DNA of 64,000 nucleotides from Frankia sp. RB7 (GTDB taxonomy: Bacteria > Pseudomonadota > Alphaproteobacteria > Rhizobiales > Xanthobacteraceae), in the NCBI GenBank assembly GCA_030403585.1, contig JAUEPE010000004.1, positions 62,001 through 126,000 on the forward strand. Direction: 5' to 3'. The notes beneath the pieces were generated by a model. That model made no database searches, was not told the origin of the DNA, and was given only the letters and a program-made list of their open reading frames with translations. The number at the start of each line of letters is the position of its first letter. The first letter of the stretch is position 1. Shown here piece by piece: positions 8,723 through 17,982 of the stretch. The position numbers and the translations under genes were made by a program.

Positions 8723-9427
8723 TTATTGGCCCGCGGCGTCGCTGTGGATCAAATAGCGCAGCAACAGCACACCGCCGCCGAGCTGCCGCGTACTCTCCAG
8801 CGTCATCGCGGTGAGCGGCGCGCGCTTGTCGCTGTCCGCGTCCGTCGAATCGAACACGAAGGGGGCGCCCTTGGCGCCGTCGATCGCGGGGCTGAGGATC
8901 AGGTTGAATTCGTCGATCAGGCCGGCACGCAGGAACGCGCCATTGGCGACGCCACCGCCCTCCACCAGCAGGCGCTTGACCCCAAGCTCGCGATTGAGGA
9001 TCTCGACCGCCACTGCGAGATCGATCTCGGACTTGCCGGCGAAGACATAGGACACGTTCTCGCCGCGCAGGCCAGCGAGATGCGAATCCGGCACGCCCTC
9101 GGTGAGCACCACGACGATCGGATCACCACCGATGTCGGAGCGGCCCCAGCCGATCTTGCCGTGCGCGTCGAGCACCACGCCATAGGTTTTCGCGTCGCGC
9201 CGCGCGAACCAGTTTTCGCGAGGCACCTTTTCGCTCGACGTCTCGGGATAGGGCTTGCCCTTGGCGAACTCGGAGCCGGTGACGCGGCCGATCACCCAGG
9301 CATCGCCGCCGAGCTCGTCATGAATCTTCTCGAACCAGTCGGTACCGGCGCCCTTCGGGCGCCAGCGGCTGGGATGGGTGCGGCCGTCGAGGCTCGAGTG
9401 CATCAGGCAGACGACGTAAGGCTTCAT
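8723..9427 (-). CDS. RibD C-terminal / dihydrofolate-reductase-like reductase
   Basis: 234 residues from ATG 9427. The fold is recognised from the N-terminal VVCLMHSSLDGR (strand plus S-x-D-G) and the C-terminal LLVEGGGVANGAFLRAGLIDE, which matches the RibD reductase motif for NADPH binding. The deaminase domain of true RibD is missing, so this is a stand-alone reductase of the YyaP/RibD_C group, not a riboflavin enzyme as such. It lies between the amine oxidase and the beta-barrel gene, all on one strand. Confidence 0.88.
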   Translation of the reverse strand: MKPYVVCLMHSSLDGRTHPSRWRPKGAGTDWFEKIHDELGGDAWVIGRVTGSEFAKGKPYPETSSEKVPRENWFARRDAKTYGVVLDAHGKIGWGRSDIGGDPIVVVLTEGVPDSHLAGLRGENVSYVFAGKSEIDLAVAVEILNRELGVKRLLVEGGGVANGAFLRAGLIDEFNLILSPAIDGAKGAPFVFDSTDADSDKRAPLTAMTLESTRQLGGGVLLLRYLIHSDAAGQ

Positions 9428-9449
9428 GCAAATTCTCCGTGCCCGCTCG

Positions 9450-10109
9450 TCAGGCCGGCTTGTTGCCCCGGGCGCGATCGTTCACGATCACCGCGAGCGG
9501 ATTGAGTTTGGGCGGCGCGACCAGCTGAAGCGTGTTGCTGTCATGATGATTGAACGGCGCACCGCGGACGAACAACTCAGTCGCGATCGCATAGCTCCAA
9601 CTGCCGTCGTCGTTGAAGGTGATGTCGCAGCGGTAACTGTCGGTGCGGAAGGCTTGTTCCAGGAAGTCGGTCGAGCAGATCCCGTAAGCAGTATCGCCGC
9701 GCTTCGCCGTGACGGAGATTGTCTTGTCATCCGGCTTGGCGTGGCCCGAGGCCAGCAGCACCTGCCCGCGCGGAATCGCCAGCGTCTGCATGATCAGCCC
9801 GGTCGCGGCCTCCCACAACCAATAGCCCACCTGCTCGTGGAAGGTGATGTCTTCCTCGGGCGTGTTGATATGGATGTGATAGCGCAAGCCATAGAGCAGC
9901 TGCGGCCCGTTGGCCTGCGGATCGATCGGGTCCATCCGGATGTGCTCGATGAAGGTCCGCCGCTCCGGCCCATCCGCCTTCGGATTGATATCGATGCCCT
10001 TGTTCGCCTGCCAGGTCCCGGCGAGCCGGCGGAGCGGCCCGAGATTGGCGAGACTATCGGGCGAGACGTCCTCGGGCTCGGTGAAGATGTCGGCGGGAAT
10101 GGGGAGCAT
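9450..10109 (-). CDS. Haem-binding beta-barrel (nitrobindin-like) protein
   Basis: 219 residues from ATG 10109, which is preceded on its strand by a gaggtctcc-type purine run. The segment LGPLRRLAGTWQ near the N-terminus is the hallmark start of the FABP-like/nitrobindin (DUF1794) barrel, where a G-x-W opens strand one. Further strands include QLLYGLRYHIHINTPEE and HEQVGYWLWE; the latter carries a conserved aromatic pair. Nitrobindins bind ferric haem through a C-terminal His and react with NO or peroxynitrite. Here candidate His residues are in NHHDSNTLQLVAP. The function is inferred from the fold. Confidence 0.78.
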   Translation of the reverse strand: MLPIPADIFTEPEDVSPDSLANLGPLRRLAGTWQANKGIDINPKADGPERRTFIEHIRMDPIDPQANGPQLLYGLRYHIHINTPEEDITFHEQVGYWLWEAATGLIMQTLAIPRGQVLLASGHAKPDDKTISVTAKRGDTAYGICSTDFLEQAFRTDSYRCDITFNDDGSWSYAIATELFVRGAPFNHHDSNTLQLVAPPKLNPLAVIVNDRARGNKPA

Positions 10110-10276
10110 GGAGACCTCGCATCGTTGCGCGGAGCAGCAATAGCACAAGGGCGGCGCGAATCGAGCGGGATGGAACCGAAAAGGAACCTGCGCGTTATGA
10201 GCCCTTGAGTACGAGCCCTCGATAGTCGGGCTCGAATGGGCAAGGATGCCCATGTCACGCGTCGCGAGGGGGTCCG

Positions 10277-12373
10277 GTGCTGTCGGAGAAGGCTGCTCGG
10301 CAGTCAACTGATGTGAGCTTCCTCGCCGATGGCGGCGACTTGGGTGCCGCGATGCGTGCGCTCGACTGGTCGGACTCGCCGCTCGGCCCTCCCCGCCAAT
10401 GGTCCCAGGCACTGAAGACGACGGTCAGCATGCTGCTGGCCGCGCAAGCCCAGATCGTCCTGTTCTGGGGTCCGGAATTTGTCGCGCTCTACAATGACGC
10501 CTACGCCCCCGGCATCGGCACAAAACATCCCCGCGCCCTCGGCCGTCCCGCGATCGAGAACTGGGGCGAGCTGTGGGACGATCTCGAACCGCTGCTGGCC
10601 GGCGTGCGCGACACGAGAAAGACATTCGCCGCCAAGGATCGCCCCTTCTATATCGAACGTCACGGCTACGGCGAGACCAGCTATTGGGACGTCTCCTACT
10701 CGGCCGTACCAGACGATGACGGCTCGGTCGGCGGCGTGCTTTGCATCGTGTCCGACACCACCGAACGCGTGCTGGGCGAGACGCGGCTACGGGCGAGCGA
10801 GGCGCGTTACAGGGAGCTGACCACGACGCTCGAGCAGCGCGTCGCCGAACGCACCGCCGAGCGTCATTTGCTCGCCACCATCGTGGAAACCACCGACGGA
10901 CAGATCCAGGCGCTCGATCTCGATTATCGCTGGCTCGCCATCAACGCATCCTGTGCGGACGCCTATCAGCACATTTATGGCAAGCGGCCGAAGGTCGGCG
11001 ATTCCCTGCATGAATTCCTGGCCGACCGGCCCGAGCATCTTGCGGCGGCTGCGGCAATCTGGGGCCGGGCGCTCAGCGGCGAAGCCTTCACCAGTATCGA
11101 GGAGTTCGGCGATCCCCGGCTCGATCGCCGCGTCTACGAGATGAAGTTCGAAACGCTGCGTGCCCCTGACGGGACGCGGATCGGCGCGTTCCTGACCGGG
11201 ATCGACATGACGGATCGGCTGGAGGAGCAGGCGCGGCTCGCACAGGCCGAAGAGGCGCTGCGTCAGGCCCAGAAGATGGAGGCCATGGGCCAGCTCACCG
11301 GCGGGGTCGCGCACGACTTCAACAATCTGCTGACGCCGATCGTCGGCCTGCTCGACATGTTTCAGCGCAAGGGCATCGGCGGCGAACGCGAGCGTCGCCT
11401 GATCGCCGGCGCCGCCCAGGCGGCCGAGCGCGCCAAGACGCTGGTGCAGCGTCTGCTTGCTTTCGCGCGCCGGCAACCACTTCAGGCCGTCCCGGTCAAT
11501 ATCAGTCGTCTCGTGACCGACATGGGCGATTTGATCTCCAGCACGACCGGACCGCAGATCCAGGTCACGGTGGATACGCCGGAAGGACTTCCCGAAGCCA
11601 TGGCCGATCCCAACCAGATCGAGATGGCGATCCTCAACCTCAGCGTGAACGCCCGCGACGCCATGCCCGACGGCGGAAGCTTGCGCATCTCCGCCAAGAC
11701 CCGAACGATTGAGCGCACGCACGGCTCGGAACTCGCGCCTGGCTCCTATGTATGCATCTCGGTTGCAGACAACGGCATCGGCATGAGCGAGGAAACGCTG
11801 GCCCACGCCGTCGAGCCGTTCTTCTCGACCAAGGGTATCGGACAAGGCACAGGCCTCGGTCTCTCGATGGTTCACGGTCTTGCCTCACAGCTCGGCGGCG
11901 CGCTGACGATCGAGAGCGCCGTGGGGTCAGGCACCACGGTGGAGTTGTGGCTGCCGGTCAGCCACGCAGCCGCGGGCGCGATCGACGACGTGCCGCAACC
12001 CAAACTGTGGCCGCTGCTCGTAGGCACGGCGCTGCTCGTCGACGACGAGCCGCTGGTGCGCATGAGCACCGCCGAGATGCTGAGCGAGCTCGGCTACAGG
12101 GTCGTCGAGGCCGGCTCCGCGGAGGACGCGCTTCAGCGTGTCAGAGAGGGCCTCCGACCGAACCTGCTGGTCACGGATCATCTGATGCCGGGCATGAGCG
12201 GAACGGACCTCGGGCTTGCGCTGCGCAATCAGTATCCCGAGCTCCAGATCCTCGTCGTCTCCGGCTACGCCAACAACCAAGGCATCACGCCGGATTTGTC
12301 GCGGCTGACAAAGCCGTTCCGGAGCGACGAGCTGGCGGCGAGTTTGGCGAATCTCGCGAAGGTGGGACGGTAG
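10277..12373 (+). CDS. Hybrid sensor histidine kinase with C-terminal receiver
   Basis: 698 residues from GTG 10277, which has a strong gaggggg site. Layout: residues 20-165 PAS-like input ([16 protein letters not shown], then an ISDTTER-type end); 195-315 second PAS; 325-400 HisKA with H346 in [11 protein letters not shown]; 440-555 HATPase with N box [11 protein letters not shown]1 DNGIGM and GTGLGLS; 580-695 receiver with phospho-acceptor D634 in VTDHLMPG. There is no transmembrane segment, so it is a soluble sensor. The PLGPPxxWxxxL start occurs in many rhizobial kinases. No separate response regulator is adjacent, so its partner is unknown. Confidence 0.93.
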   Translation: MLSEKAARQSTDVSFLADGGDLGAAMRALDWSDSPLGPPRQWSQALKTTVSMLLAAQAQIVLFWGPEFVALYNDAYAPGIGTKHPRALGRPAIENWGELWDDLEPLLAGVRDTRKTFAAKDRPFYIERHGYGETSYWDVSYSAVPDDDGSVGGVLCIVSDTTERVLGETRLRASEARYRELTTTLEQRVAERTAERHLLATIVETTDGQIQALDLDYRWLAINASCADAYQHIYGKRPKVGDSLHEFLADRPEHLAAAAAIWGRALSGEAFTSIEEFGDPRLDRRVYEMKFETLRAPDGTRIGAFLTGIDMTDRLEEQARLAQAEEALRQAQKMEAMGQLTGGVAHDFNNLLTPIVGLLDMFQRKGIGGERERRLIAGAAQAAERAKTLVQRLLAFARRQPLQAVPVNISRLVTDMGDLISSTTGPQIQVTVDTPEGLPEAMADPNQIEMAILNLSVNARDAMPDGGSLRISAKTRTIERTHGSELAPGSYVCISVADNGIGMSEETLAHAVEPFFSTKGIGQGTGLGLSMVHGLASQLGGALTIESAVGSGTTVELWLPVSHAAAGAIDDVPQPKLWPLLVGTALLVDDEPLVRMSTAEMLSELGYRVVEAGSAEDALQRVREGLRPNLLVTDHLMPGMSGTDLGLALRNQYPELQILVVSGYANNQGITPDLSRLTKPFRSDELAASLANLAKVGR

Positions 12374-12433
12374 GGGTCGTCCACCCGCATCGTTATCCCT
12401 GACCATGCTCCAGGAGCAACCGGGACCTTTTCG

Positions 12434-12451
12434 GTGTGAAACACATCACAC
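12434..12451. promoter_or_regulatory. Perfect CRP-type operator
   Basis: gtgtga-aacaca-tcacac is a perfect match to the CRP consensus TGTGA-N6-TCACA, extended by one base pair at each end. A candidate -10 box (tatgct, 12467-12472) places the operator centre about 37-41 bases upstream of the likely start of transcription, as at class II activated promoters. The first gene of the peroxidase cluster begins at 12558. Confidence 0.75.
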
Positions 12452-12557
12452 GCTGTAGCTGCATTTTATGCTAAAAACTCGGGCGTAAAGCCAGCACTGC
12501 TGCCCGCTGCACATGAGCCATTCGCAACGGTTCCAGCGCATCCCAGGGAGGGTTGCC

Positions 12558-13010
12558 ATGACAGTTGTATTGAAGATTGGAAAGATCAGCGCTCTGACCG
12601 CCATCACCAGGATCGTTTCTGGTCATGCTCCGGCGCTACGTCAGACACTTCAGGGGCTCACCGCGGCAAACGGCGGCAAAATCTCGTCTCTCGGAACCAT
12701 CCATATCGTGCGTTGGGTCATCTTCGATGACGACACGCGTTTATTGTTTGCGACGAATTTTGATGGCGACGTGGAAGACTATATGCGCGATTTTGCCGAG
12801 CGGGCCCCCGATGGAATCGACGCGATCTGGGGCCATTGCGAAGGATATCCGGGAGCGCGCGATTATCCAAAGCTGCGCGACTATATTCTCGGAAGCGCCA
12901 TCGAGACCGACGGCTATTATTGCGCCTATCCGAACTCTACCGTCGCCGACATCAACAAGGCGCTGGATTGGAAGGCCAAGTTCGACACATTCCTTGACCA
13001 GATCGGTTGA
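12558..13010 (+). CDS. Unknown protein of the peroxidase cluster
   Basis: 150 residues from ATG 12558, which has agggagggttgcc upstream. There is no signal peptide. It shows a conserved-looking core GTIHIVRWVIFDDDTRLLFATNFDGD followed by IWGHCEGYPGARDY and a C-terminal helix. The strand/helix alternation suggests a ferredoxin-like alpha/beta sandwich, as in the DyP and chlorite dismutase superfamily, but without haem ligands I can point to. Its stop overlaps the region of the DyP start, so the two are translationally coupled. A function supporting the peroxidase is inferred from position only. Confidence 0.75.
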   Translation: MTVVLKIGKISALTAITRIVSGHAPALRQTLQGLTAANGGKISSLGTIHIVRWVIFDDDTRLLFATNFDGDVEDYMRDFAERAPDGIDAIWGHCEGYPGARDYPKLRDYILGSAIETDGYYCAYPNSTVADINKALDWKAKFDTFLDQIG

Positions 13011-13015
13011 CGGGA

Positions 13016-14407
13016 ATGGCTGCCCAATCCGCAGCCGTCGACCTGGATCGGAACGATATCCAGGGGATGGCGATGCGGCCGTATCGCTTCCCGTTTGCGC
13101 ACTATCATCTGCTGAACGTGAGCGACCCGGCGCGAGCTCGGCGATGGTTCAGTCGTGTGGCGGAGCGATGCACCAGTGTGGCGGGTCTGGACGCATCGCC
13201 TTTGCCGCAGGCTTTCAACGTCGCCCTCTCGTGGCAGGGTCTGTCGGCGATAGGTCTACCAGAGGCCAGCCTGCTAAGCTTCCCACAGGAATTCCAGCAA
13301 GGAATGGCTGCGCGCGCCGATCGGCTCGGCGATATCGGCGATAATGCTCCGACGCGGTGGGGTGCACCGTTCAACGAAAAAGTGCACGCGCTCGTCGTGG
13401 TGAGTGCGATGACATCAGCGGATCGCGATACCGCTTCGACAGCACTGCTGTCTGATTTGCGCGAGAACGGCTTGACCGCCGCAGGTGCCATCGATGCGAA
13501 GTTGTTGGCCGGGCAAGATGGCAGGCCTGTTCCAATCGAGCACTTCGGCTTTCGTGACGGAATTACGCAACCCGCCATCGAAGGCAGTGGGGAGCCCGTC
13601 CTGCCTGGCGCGGGCATTCCGGAGGCAGGTGGTTGGCGAGCCCTGAAGGCTGGCGAGTTCGTGCTCGGGCGGCCCGATGAGACCGGTGCAGTCCCTGACG
13701 TGCCCACCCCCGCAAGCTTCAGTGGCAACGGCAGCTTCGTGGTGTTGCGCAAGCTGCACCAGCATGTCTGGGCTTTCCGGGATTTTCTGCGGCGCTCCGC
13801 GACTGACGAGGCCGACGTCGCGCTGCTGGCGGCGAAGCTGATGGGACGCTGGCAAAGTGGCGCACCGCTGGCCCTGGCAGCAGATCAGGACGACGTAGTG
13901 CTCGCCGCGGATCCGCAGCGGAATAATCAATTCACGTATCTCGACGATCTGCGGGGAACGAACTGCCCGATCGGGGCGCACGTGCGGCGCCTCAATCCGC
14001 GCTCGGGGCTGACGGGCCCGAATGGCGCATCCGTCCATCGGCATCGGCTGTTGCGCCAGGGTTTGCCCTACGGGTCGCGCCTGCCTGCGGATGCGGCTGC
14101 CGATGATGGCGCCGAGCGCGGCGCCATCATGTTGCTGGTGAACGCCGACATCGCGCGTCAATTTGAATTCGTTCAGAAGGTCTGGATCAACGATGGTGAC
14201 TTCGCTGGCCTCGGGAATGACAAGGATCCGATGATCGGCGGCAATGACGGAAGCGGAAGCTTCACGATCCCGCGCACGGGAGCGCCGCGGCGTCGATTGA
14301 CCGGACTGCCGGCGTTCGTGAGTACGCGCGGCGGAGAATACTTCTTCCTGCCGGGCATCGCCGCGTTGCGATCCTTTGCCGACTCACCGGCGGACACAGC
14401 CTCATGA
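13016..14407 (+). CDS. DyP-type haem peroxidase
   Basis: 463 residues from ATG 13016; a TTG at 13007 overlapping the preceding stop is an alternative. The DyP signature is present: LDRNDIQG at the start, the distal GFRDG motif (about 178-182) in HFGFRDGITQP, and the proximal haem ligand His at about 322 in IGAHVRRLNPR. There is no Tat or Sec signal, so it is cytoplasmic unless carried by a partner. DyP enzymes use H2O2 to oxidise dyes, phenolics or lignin fragments, or act on porphyrins. It sits between a small unknown protein and a RoxA-like cytochrome, all transcribed from the CRP-type promoter. Confidence 0.93.
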   Translation: MAAQSAAVDLDRNDIQGMAMRPYRFPFAHYHLLNVSDPARARRWFSRVAERCTSVAGLDASPLPQAFNVALSWQGLSAIGLPEASLLSFPQEFQQGMAARADRLGDIGDNAPTRWGAPFNEKVHALVVVSAMTSADRDTASTALLSDLRENGLTAAGAIDAKLLAGQDGRPVPIEHFGFRDGITQPAIEGSGEPVLPGAGIPEAGGWRALKAGEFVLGRPDETGAVPDVPTPASFSGNGSFVVLRKLHQHVWAFRDFLRRSATDEADVALLAAKLMGRWQSGAPLALAADQDDVVLAADPQRNNQFTYLDDLRGTNCPIGAHVRRLNPRSGLTGPNGASVHRHRLLRQGLPYGSRLPADAAADDGAERGAIMLLVNADIARQFEFVQKVWINDGDFAGLGNDKDPMIGGNDGSGSFTIPRTGAPRRRLTGLPAFVSTRGGEYFFLPGIAALRSFADSPADTAS

Positions 14408-14451
14408 TCGATTCAGGCTGAGTTCTTCAACAGCCTGCCAGGGAGAACAAA

Positions 14452-16317
14452 ATGGCGTGGAAACCGAATTCAATCGTCGCCTCGCTGGCCCTGCTGTTCT
14501 CGGTCATTGTTGCCGCGGTCATCGTGATCGCGGGCGTGGTGGGCTACCCCTACGTCTCCAAGGTCTATGACGGGATCAGGGTGAAGTTGCCGGAATATCC
14601 AACCGCCCAGAAGACCCGCTGGCTCGAGCAGAACTGGACGGACAAACGCGACTGGGTTCACCACGCCGATCAGGGGACTGCGACGTTCCACATCCCGTAC
14701 GAATGGTTCATGGCCCTTGAACAGCCGGTCTTGTCGCTGACGGCAGTGGGACCTTTGAGCGACCCCGCTTATCTCGATCGTTTCGGATTCATTCCCGATC
14801 CGGCGGTTCCCAAGCTCGGATTGCCGATCGGCATGGCGCGCGGCAAGGCGATGGTCGATGCCACCGCACAGCCCTGGAAAAATCCGCGGGCGCCGTACAA
14901 TGACATGACGCGGGTCGGGCTGACCTGCGCGGCGTGCCACACCGGACGTTTCACCTACCAGGGCACAGAATTCCTGGTCGACGGCGGCCCGGCCCTCACG
15001 GATCTCGGCAAGTTCCGCACCGCACTTGGCCTCTCGCTGGCGTTCACGCGCTTCGTGCCGTTCCGCTTCGACCGGTTTGCCGAAAAAATCATCGGAGCAG
15101 ACCCGAGCGAAGTGGAAAAGACTCGATTGCTCGCGCAACTCGACAAGATCCTGGCGCAGGGCAAGGGGCTCGCCGATCTCGACACCGTGGTTGCTCCGCA
15201 GAGCGTGGTCGAGGGGTTCGGCAGGCTCGACGCGTTGAACCGCATCGGCAACGAGGTCTTTGCGGTCGATCTCAAGATTCCCGCCAACTATGCCGCCACG
15301 TCAGCACCCGTGCATTTCCCGCGCATCTGGGACGCCTCGTGGTTCGATTGGGTCCAGTACAACGCATCGATCGAACTGCCCATGGTGCGCAACGTCGGTG
15401 AGGCCATGGGCGTGTCCGCGATGATCAATCTGACAAGCGTGCAGGGCGGGCTGTTCAATTCGGGCGTCGAAATCGTGAACCTGGACAGGATCGAGAAATC
15501 GCTGGCCGGGAAGCAGCCGGACGAAAGCACAGGCTTCACCGGATTGAAGTCACCACAATGGCCTTCCGAGCTTCCTCCGATCGACAAGAAGCTCGCCGGG
15601 CAAGGAGAGGCACTCTACAAGGAGCACTGTCAGGGATGTCACCTGCCGCCGGTCGGCAGTGCCGAGTTCTGGAAGTCTGACCGCTGGTCGCTGCCGGACA
15701 ATCGGAAGCAGGAGCGTTATCCAGGCGAGCGTTATCTTCGCGTCGAGGTCGTCCCGTTTGCGCATATCGGCACGGACAGAGCGCAGGCCCGGGATATGTT
15801 CGATCGCAAGGTCACCGTTCCGCGGGAGCTCGATATTTCTTCCGACAGTTTCGGCCCGGCGCTCGGTGCCGTCACCGAAAAGACCATCAAGCATTGGTAT
15901 GACGGCCAGACGCCACCGGTTGCACCGAAAAAGCGCGAGGAGATGAACGGATACCGAGACAACGGCATCCAGGCCCCGCTGGGCTACAAGGCGCGTCCGC
16001 TCGACGGGATCTGGGCAACGCCGCCGTACCTGCACAATGGCTCGGTGCCCAACCTTTATGCCCTGTTGTCGCCGGTCGCGGAGCGACCGACGAAATTCTA
16101 CCTCGGCAACCGCGAATACGATCCGGTCAATGTCGGATATCGCTATGACAAGTTGGAGAACGGCTTCGAACTCGATACGAGGCTCCGGGGCAATACCAAC
16201 ACCGGGCACGAGTTCAATAGCGATGAGACCAAGCAAAATGAAAAGGACGGCGTGATCGGCCGTCTTTTGACACCGCAGGAGCGGCGGGCGCTGATCGAAT
16301 TTCTGAAGACAATGTGA
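14452..16317 (+). CDS. Membrane-anchored di-haem cytochrome c, RoxA/peroxidase-like
   Basis: 621 residues from ATG 14452, preceded by cagggagaac. Residues 9-31 form one hydrophobic N-terminal anchor or signal, so the bulk is periplasmic. Two haem c motifs are present: CAACH at 159-163 and CQGCH at 393-397. The segment ARPLDGIWATPPYLHNGSVPNLY is characteristic of the family that holds rubber oxygenase RoxA and related di-haem peroxidase-like proteins. RoxA-type enzymes cleave polyisoprene double bonds with O2. Whether this one is an oxygenase or peroxidase cannot be told. It follows the DyP gene by 44 bases. Confidence 0.88.
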   Translation: MAWKPNSIVASLALLFSVIVAAVIVIAGVVGYPYVSKVYDGIRVKLPEYPTAQKTRWLEQNWTDKRDWVHHADQGTATFHIPYEWFMALEQPVLSLTAVGPLSDPAYLDRFGFIPDPAVPKLGLPIGMARGKAMVDATAQPWKNPRAPYNDMTRVGLTCAACHTGRFTYQGTEFLVDGGPALTDLGKFRTALGLSLAFTRFVPFRFDRFAEKIIGADPSEVEKTRLLAQLDKILAQGKGLADLDTVVAPQSVVEGFGRLDALNRIGNEVFAVDLKIPANYAATSAPVHFPRIWDASWFDWVQYNASIELPMVRNVGEAMGVSAMINLTSVQGGLFNSGVEIVNLDRIEKSLAGKQPDESTGFTGLKSPQWPSELPPIDKKLAGQGEALYKEHCQGCHLPPVGSAEFWKSDRWSLPDNRKQERYPGERYLRVEVVPFAHIGTDRAQARDMFDRKVTVPRELDISSDSFGPALGAVTEKTIKHWYDGQTPPVAPKKREEMNGYRDNGIQAPLGYKARPLDGIWATPPYLHNGSVPNLYALLSPVAERPTKFYLGNREYDPVNVGYRYDKLENGFELDTRLRGNTNTGHEFNSDETKQNEKDGVIGRLLTPQERRALIEFLKTM

Positions 16318-16471
16318 GAGCCGAATGCACTGCCGCCGACTGCGCCAACACGCTCCCATTGCGTCACGACCTCACGGTGCTAAGACCTTGAGGAATGAAA
16401 CTTGCCTTGTGGGCTACGGCCCTCGCCAGGGCGGCGTGGTTCCCAAAGTGACTTTCAAGTGACGATTTCGA
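16318..16471. other. Intergenic region after the peroxidase cluster
   Basis: About 150 bases between the cytochrome and the LuxR-type regulator. I see no clear terminator hairpin with a T tract and no obvious operator palindrome. Confidence 0.4.
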
Positions 16472-17626
16472 GTGGTTGGAATGCAGCAGGCTTCGGTCGA
16501 AAAATTCTCAGACCTCATCGGCGCCATCTACGATTGTGTGATCGCACCTGAGCAGTGGACCAGGGTTCTGAACGATATTCGCATGGAGTACGGCTTCGCC
16601 ACCGCCGTGCTCTCGGCCTACAGCCTCACCAATGTGAGGATTGGCGTCAATGCGGCCTCCGGAACCGACCCTGTCCCGACGATGGCCCAGACCAGCAAGG
16701 AGTATGTGGCTGACATCGTCGAACTCTGGGGCGGCCTCGAGCGCATACGGCAATATCCGCTTGGAGAACCGATCATTCGATCCCAGGCGGTTCCGGAGGA
16801 AATCATCCTCGGCAATCGGTATCACCGCGAATGGGCCCTGCCGAAAGGCTTGTTCGACGCCGTCGGCGTCGCCCTTGTTCGCGAGAAGGCGATGATCGGA
16901 AACGCGACATTCAGCCAGCATGAATCGGCGGGCCCCATCGAGGATGCGCAGGTCAACGGGTTGCGCCTTCTCGCACCGCACATCCGCCGCGCCGTGACCA
17001 TCAGCAATCTGTTCGACATGAAGACGGTCGAAGCCGCGACATTCTCCGCCACCGTGGAGACCCTGACGGTCGGTGTCGTCCTGGTCGACGAGGAGTCGAA
17101 GATCGTTCACACCAACGCCGCCGCCACCGCGATGCTCGACGTCGGCGATCCGATTCTGACCCGACATGGCCGCATCGCGGTTCAGTCGGCGACGACGACC
17201 ACCTCGTTGCAATCGGCCATCGCGCAAGCTGCGAAGGACGAGGCGGCGCTCGGCCAGAAAGGCATCGGCATCCCGATCCTTCGCGGAAGCGGCGACCCGC
17301 TCGTCATCCACGTTCTGCCGCTGCGACGCGGCCACATGCGCGCCGGCCTGATCCAGCGCGCCGCCGCAGCCCTGTTCGTGGCGTCGGCCTCCGGACCGCC
17401 GCAGATGTCGCACGTCGCCCTCAACCAGCTCTACGATCTGACGCCGGCCGAAATTCGGATCTTCGAGCTGATCTGCGAGGGCCATACCCGCGACGCGATC
17501 TCGGGGCTGCTCGGCGTGTCCATCGCCACCGTGAAGAGCCATCTGCTTCATGTGTTCGAGAAGACAGGCTGCCGCCGCCAGGTCGATCTGGTCAGGCTGG
17601 CGAAGTCGCTGACGTTTCCGGTGTGA
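16472..17626 (+). CDS. LuxR-type HTH transcriptional regulator
   Basis: 384 residues from GTG 16472; an in-frame ATG at 16481 is an alternative and neither has a strong ribosome site. The C-terminal 60 residues are a GerE/LuxR helix-turn-helix: LTPAEIRIFELICEGHTRDA, then GVSIATVKSHLLHVFEKTG. The N-terminal part (DLIGAIYDCVIAPEQW) and the middle PAS-like segment (VGVVLVDEESKIVHTNAAA) match a group common in rhizobia with no assigned ligand. It follows the peroxidase cluster on the same strand and might control it, but position is the only support. Confidence 0.88.
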   Translation: MVGMQQASVEKFSDLIGAIYDCVIAPEQWTRVLNDIRMEYGFATAVLSAYSLTNVRIGVNAASGTDPVPTMAQTSKEYVADIVELWGGLERIRQYPLGEPIIRSQAVPEEIILGNRYHREWALPKGLFDAVGVALVREKAMIGNATFSQHESAGPIEDAQVNGLRLLAPHIRRAVTISNLFDMKTVEAATFSATVETLTVGVVLVDEESKIVHTNAAATAMLDVGDPILTRHGRIAVQSATTTTSLQSAIAQAAKDEAALGQKGIGIPILRGSGDPLVIHVLPLRRGHMRAGLIQRAAAALFVASASGPPQMSHVALNQLYDLTPAEIRIFELICEGHTRDAISGLLGVSIATVKSHLLHVFEKTGCRRQVDLVRLAKSLTFPV

Positions 17627-17641
17627 GGCGAAAGACCGCTC

Positions 17642-17899
17642 TCAAGCCGCCTCGGACGTCGATCCCGCACGCTGCTCGAGCACGCCGATCGTCGCGACCA
17701 GATTGTCGCGTCGCGCGCGAAGGTTCGCCGCGAGCACCGGATAGGTCGGCTCTCGCGCGTCGAACACCCCGGCGCGGGCCTCTTCTTCGAGAATGTCGGT
17801 GTTGAGCAGCCGGACGCGCCACCACAAATCGGCGATCAACGCGTCGAGCCGGAGCTCTCCAGCACCAGAACGGGACACTTCCTGCATCACTTGCCTCAA
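17642..17899 (-). CDS. Small hypothetical protein
   Basis: 85 residues from 17899; an internal ATG five codons later could also start it. The sequence is helical and charged (RLDALIADLWWRVRLLNTD, then NLRARRDNLVATIGVLEQ), with no signal peptide and no motif I recognise. It lies between two converging genes and has normal codon use. The reading is supported only by composition and by its fit into the gap. Confidence 0.5.
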   Translation of the reverse strand: MRQVMQEVSRSGAGELRLDALIADLWWRVRLLNTDILEEEARAGVFDAREPTYPVLAANLRARRDNLVATIGVLEQRAGSTSEAA

Positions 17900-17982
17900 C
17901 CTGAAACGGCCTCCCTGCTGAGGCCTGGCTTTGGCCCTGACTGAGCAAGTGGGGTGCCAGAAGGTTGCGCGCGATCCGGTTC

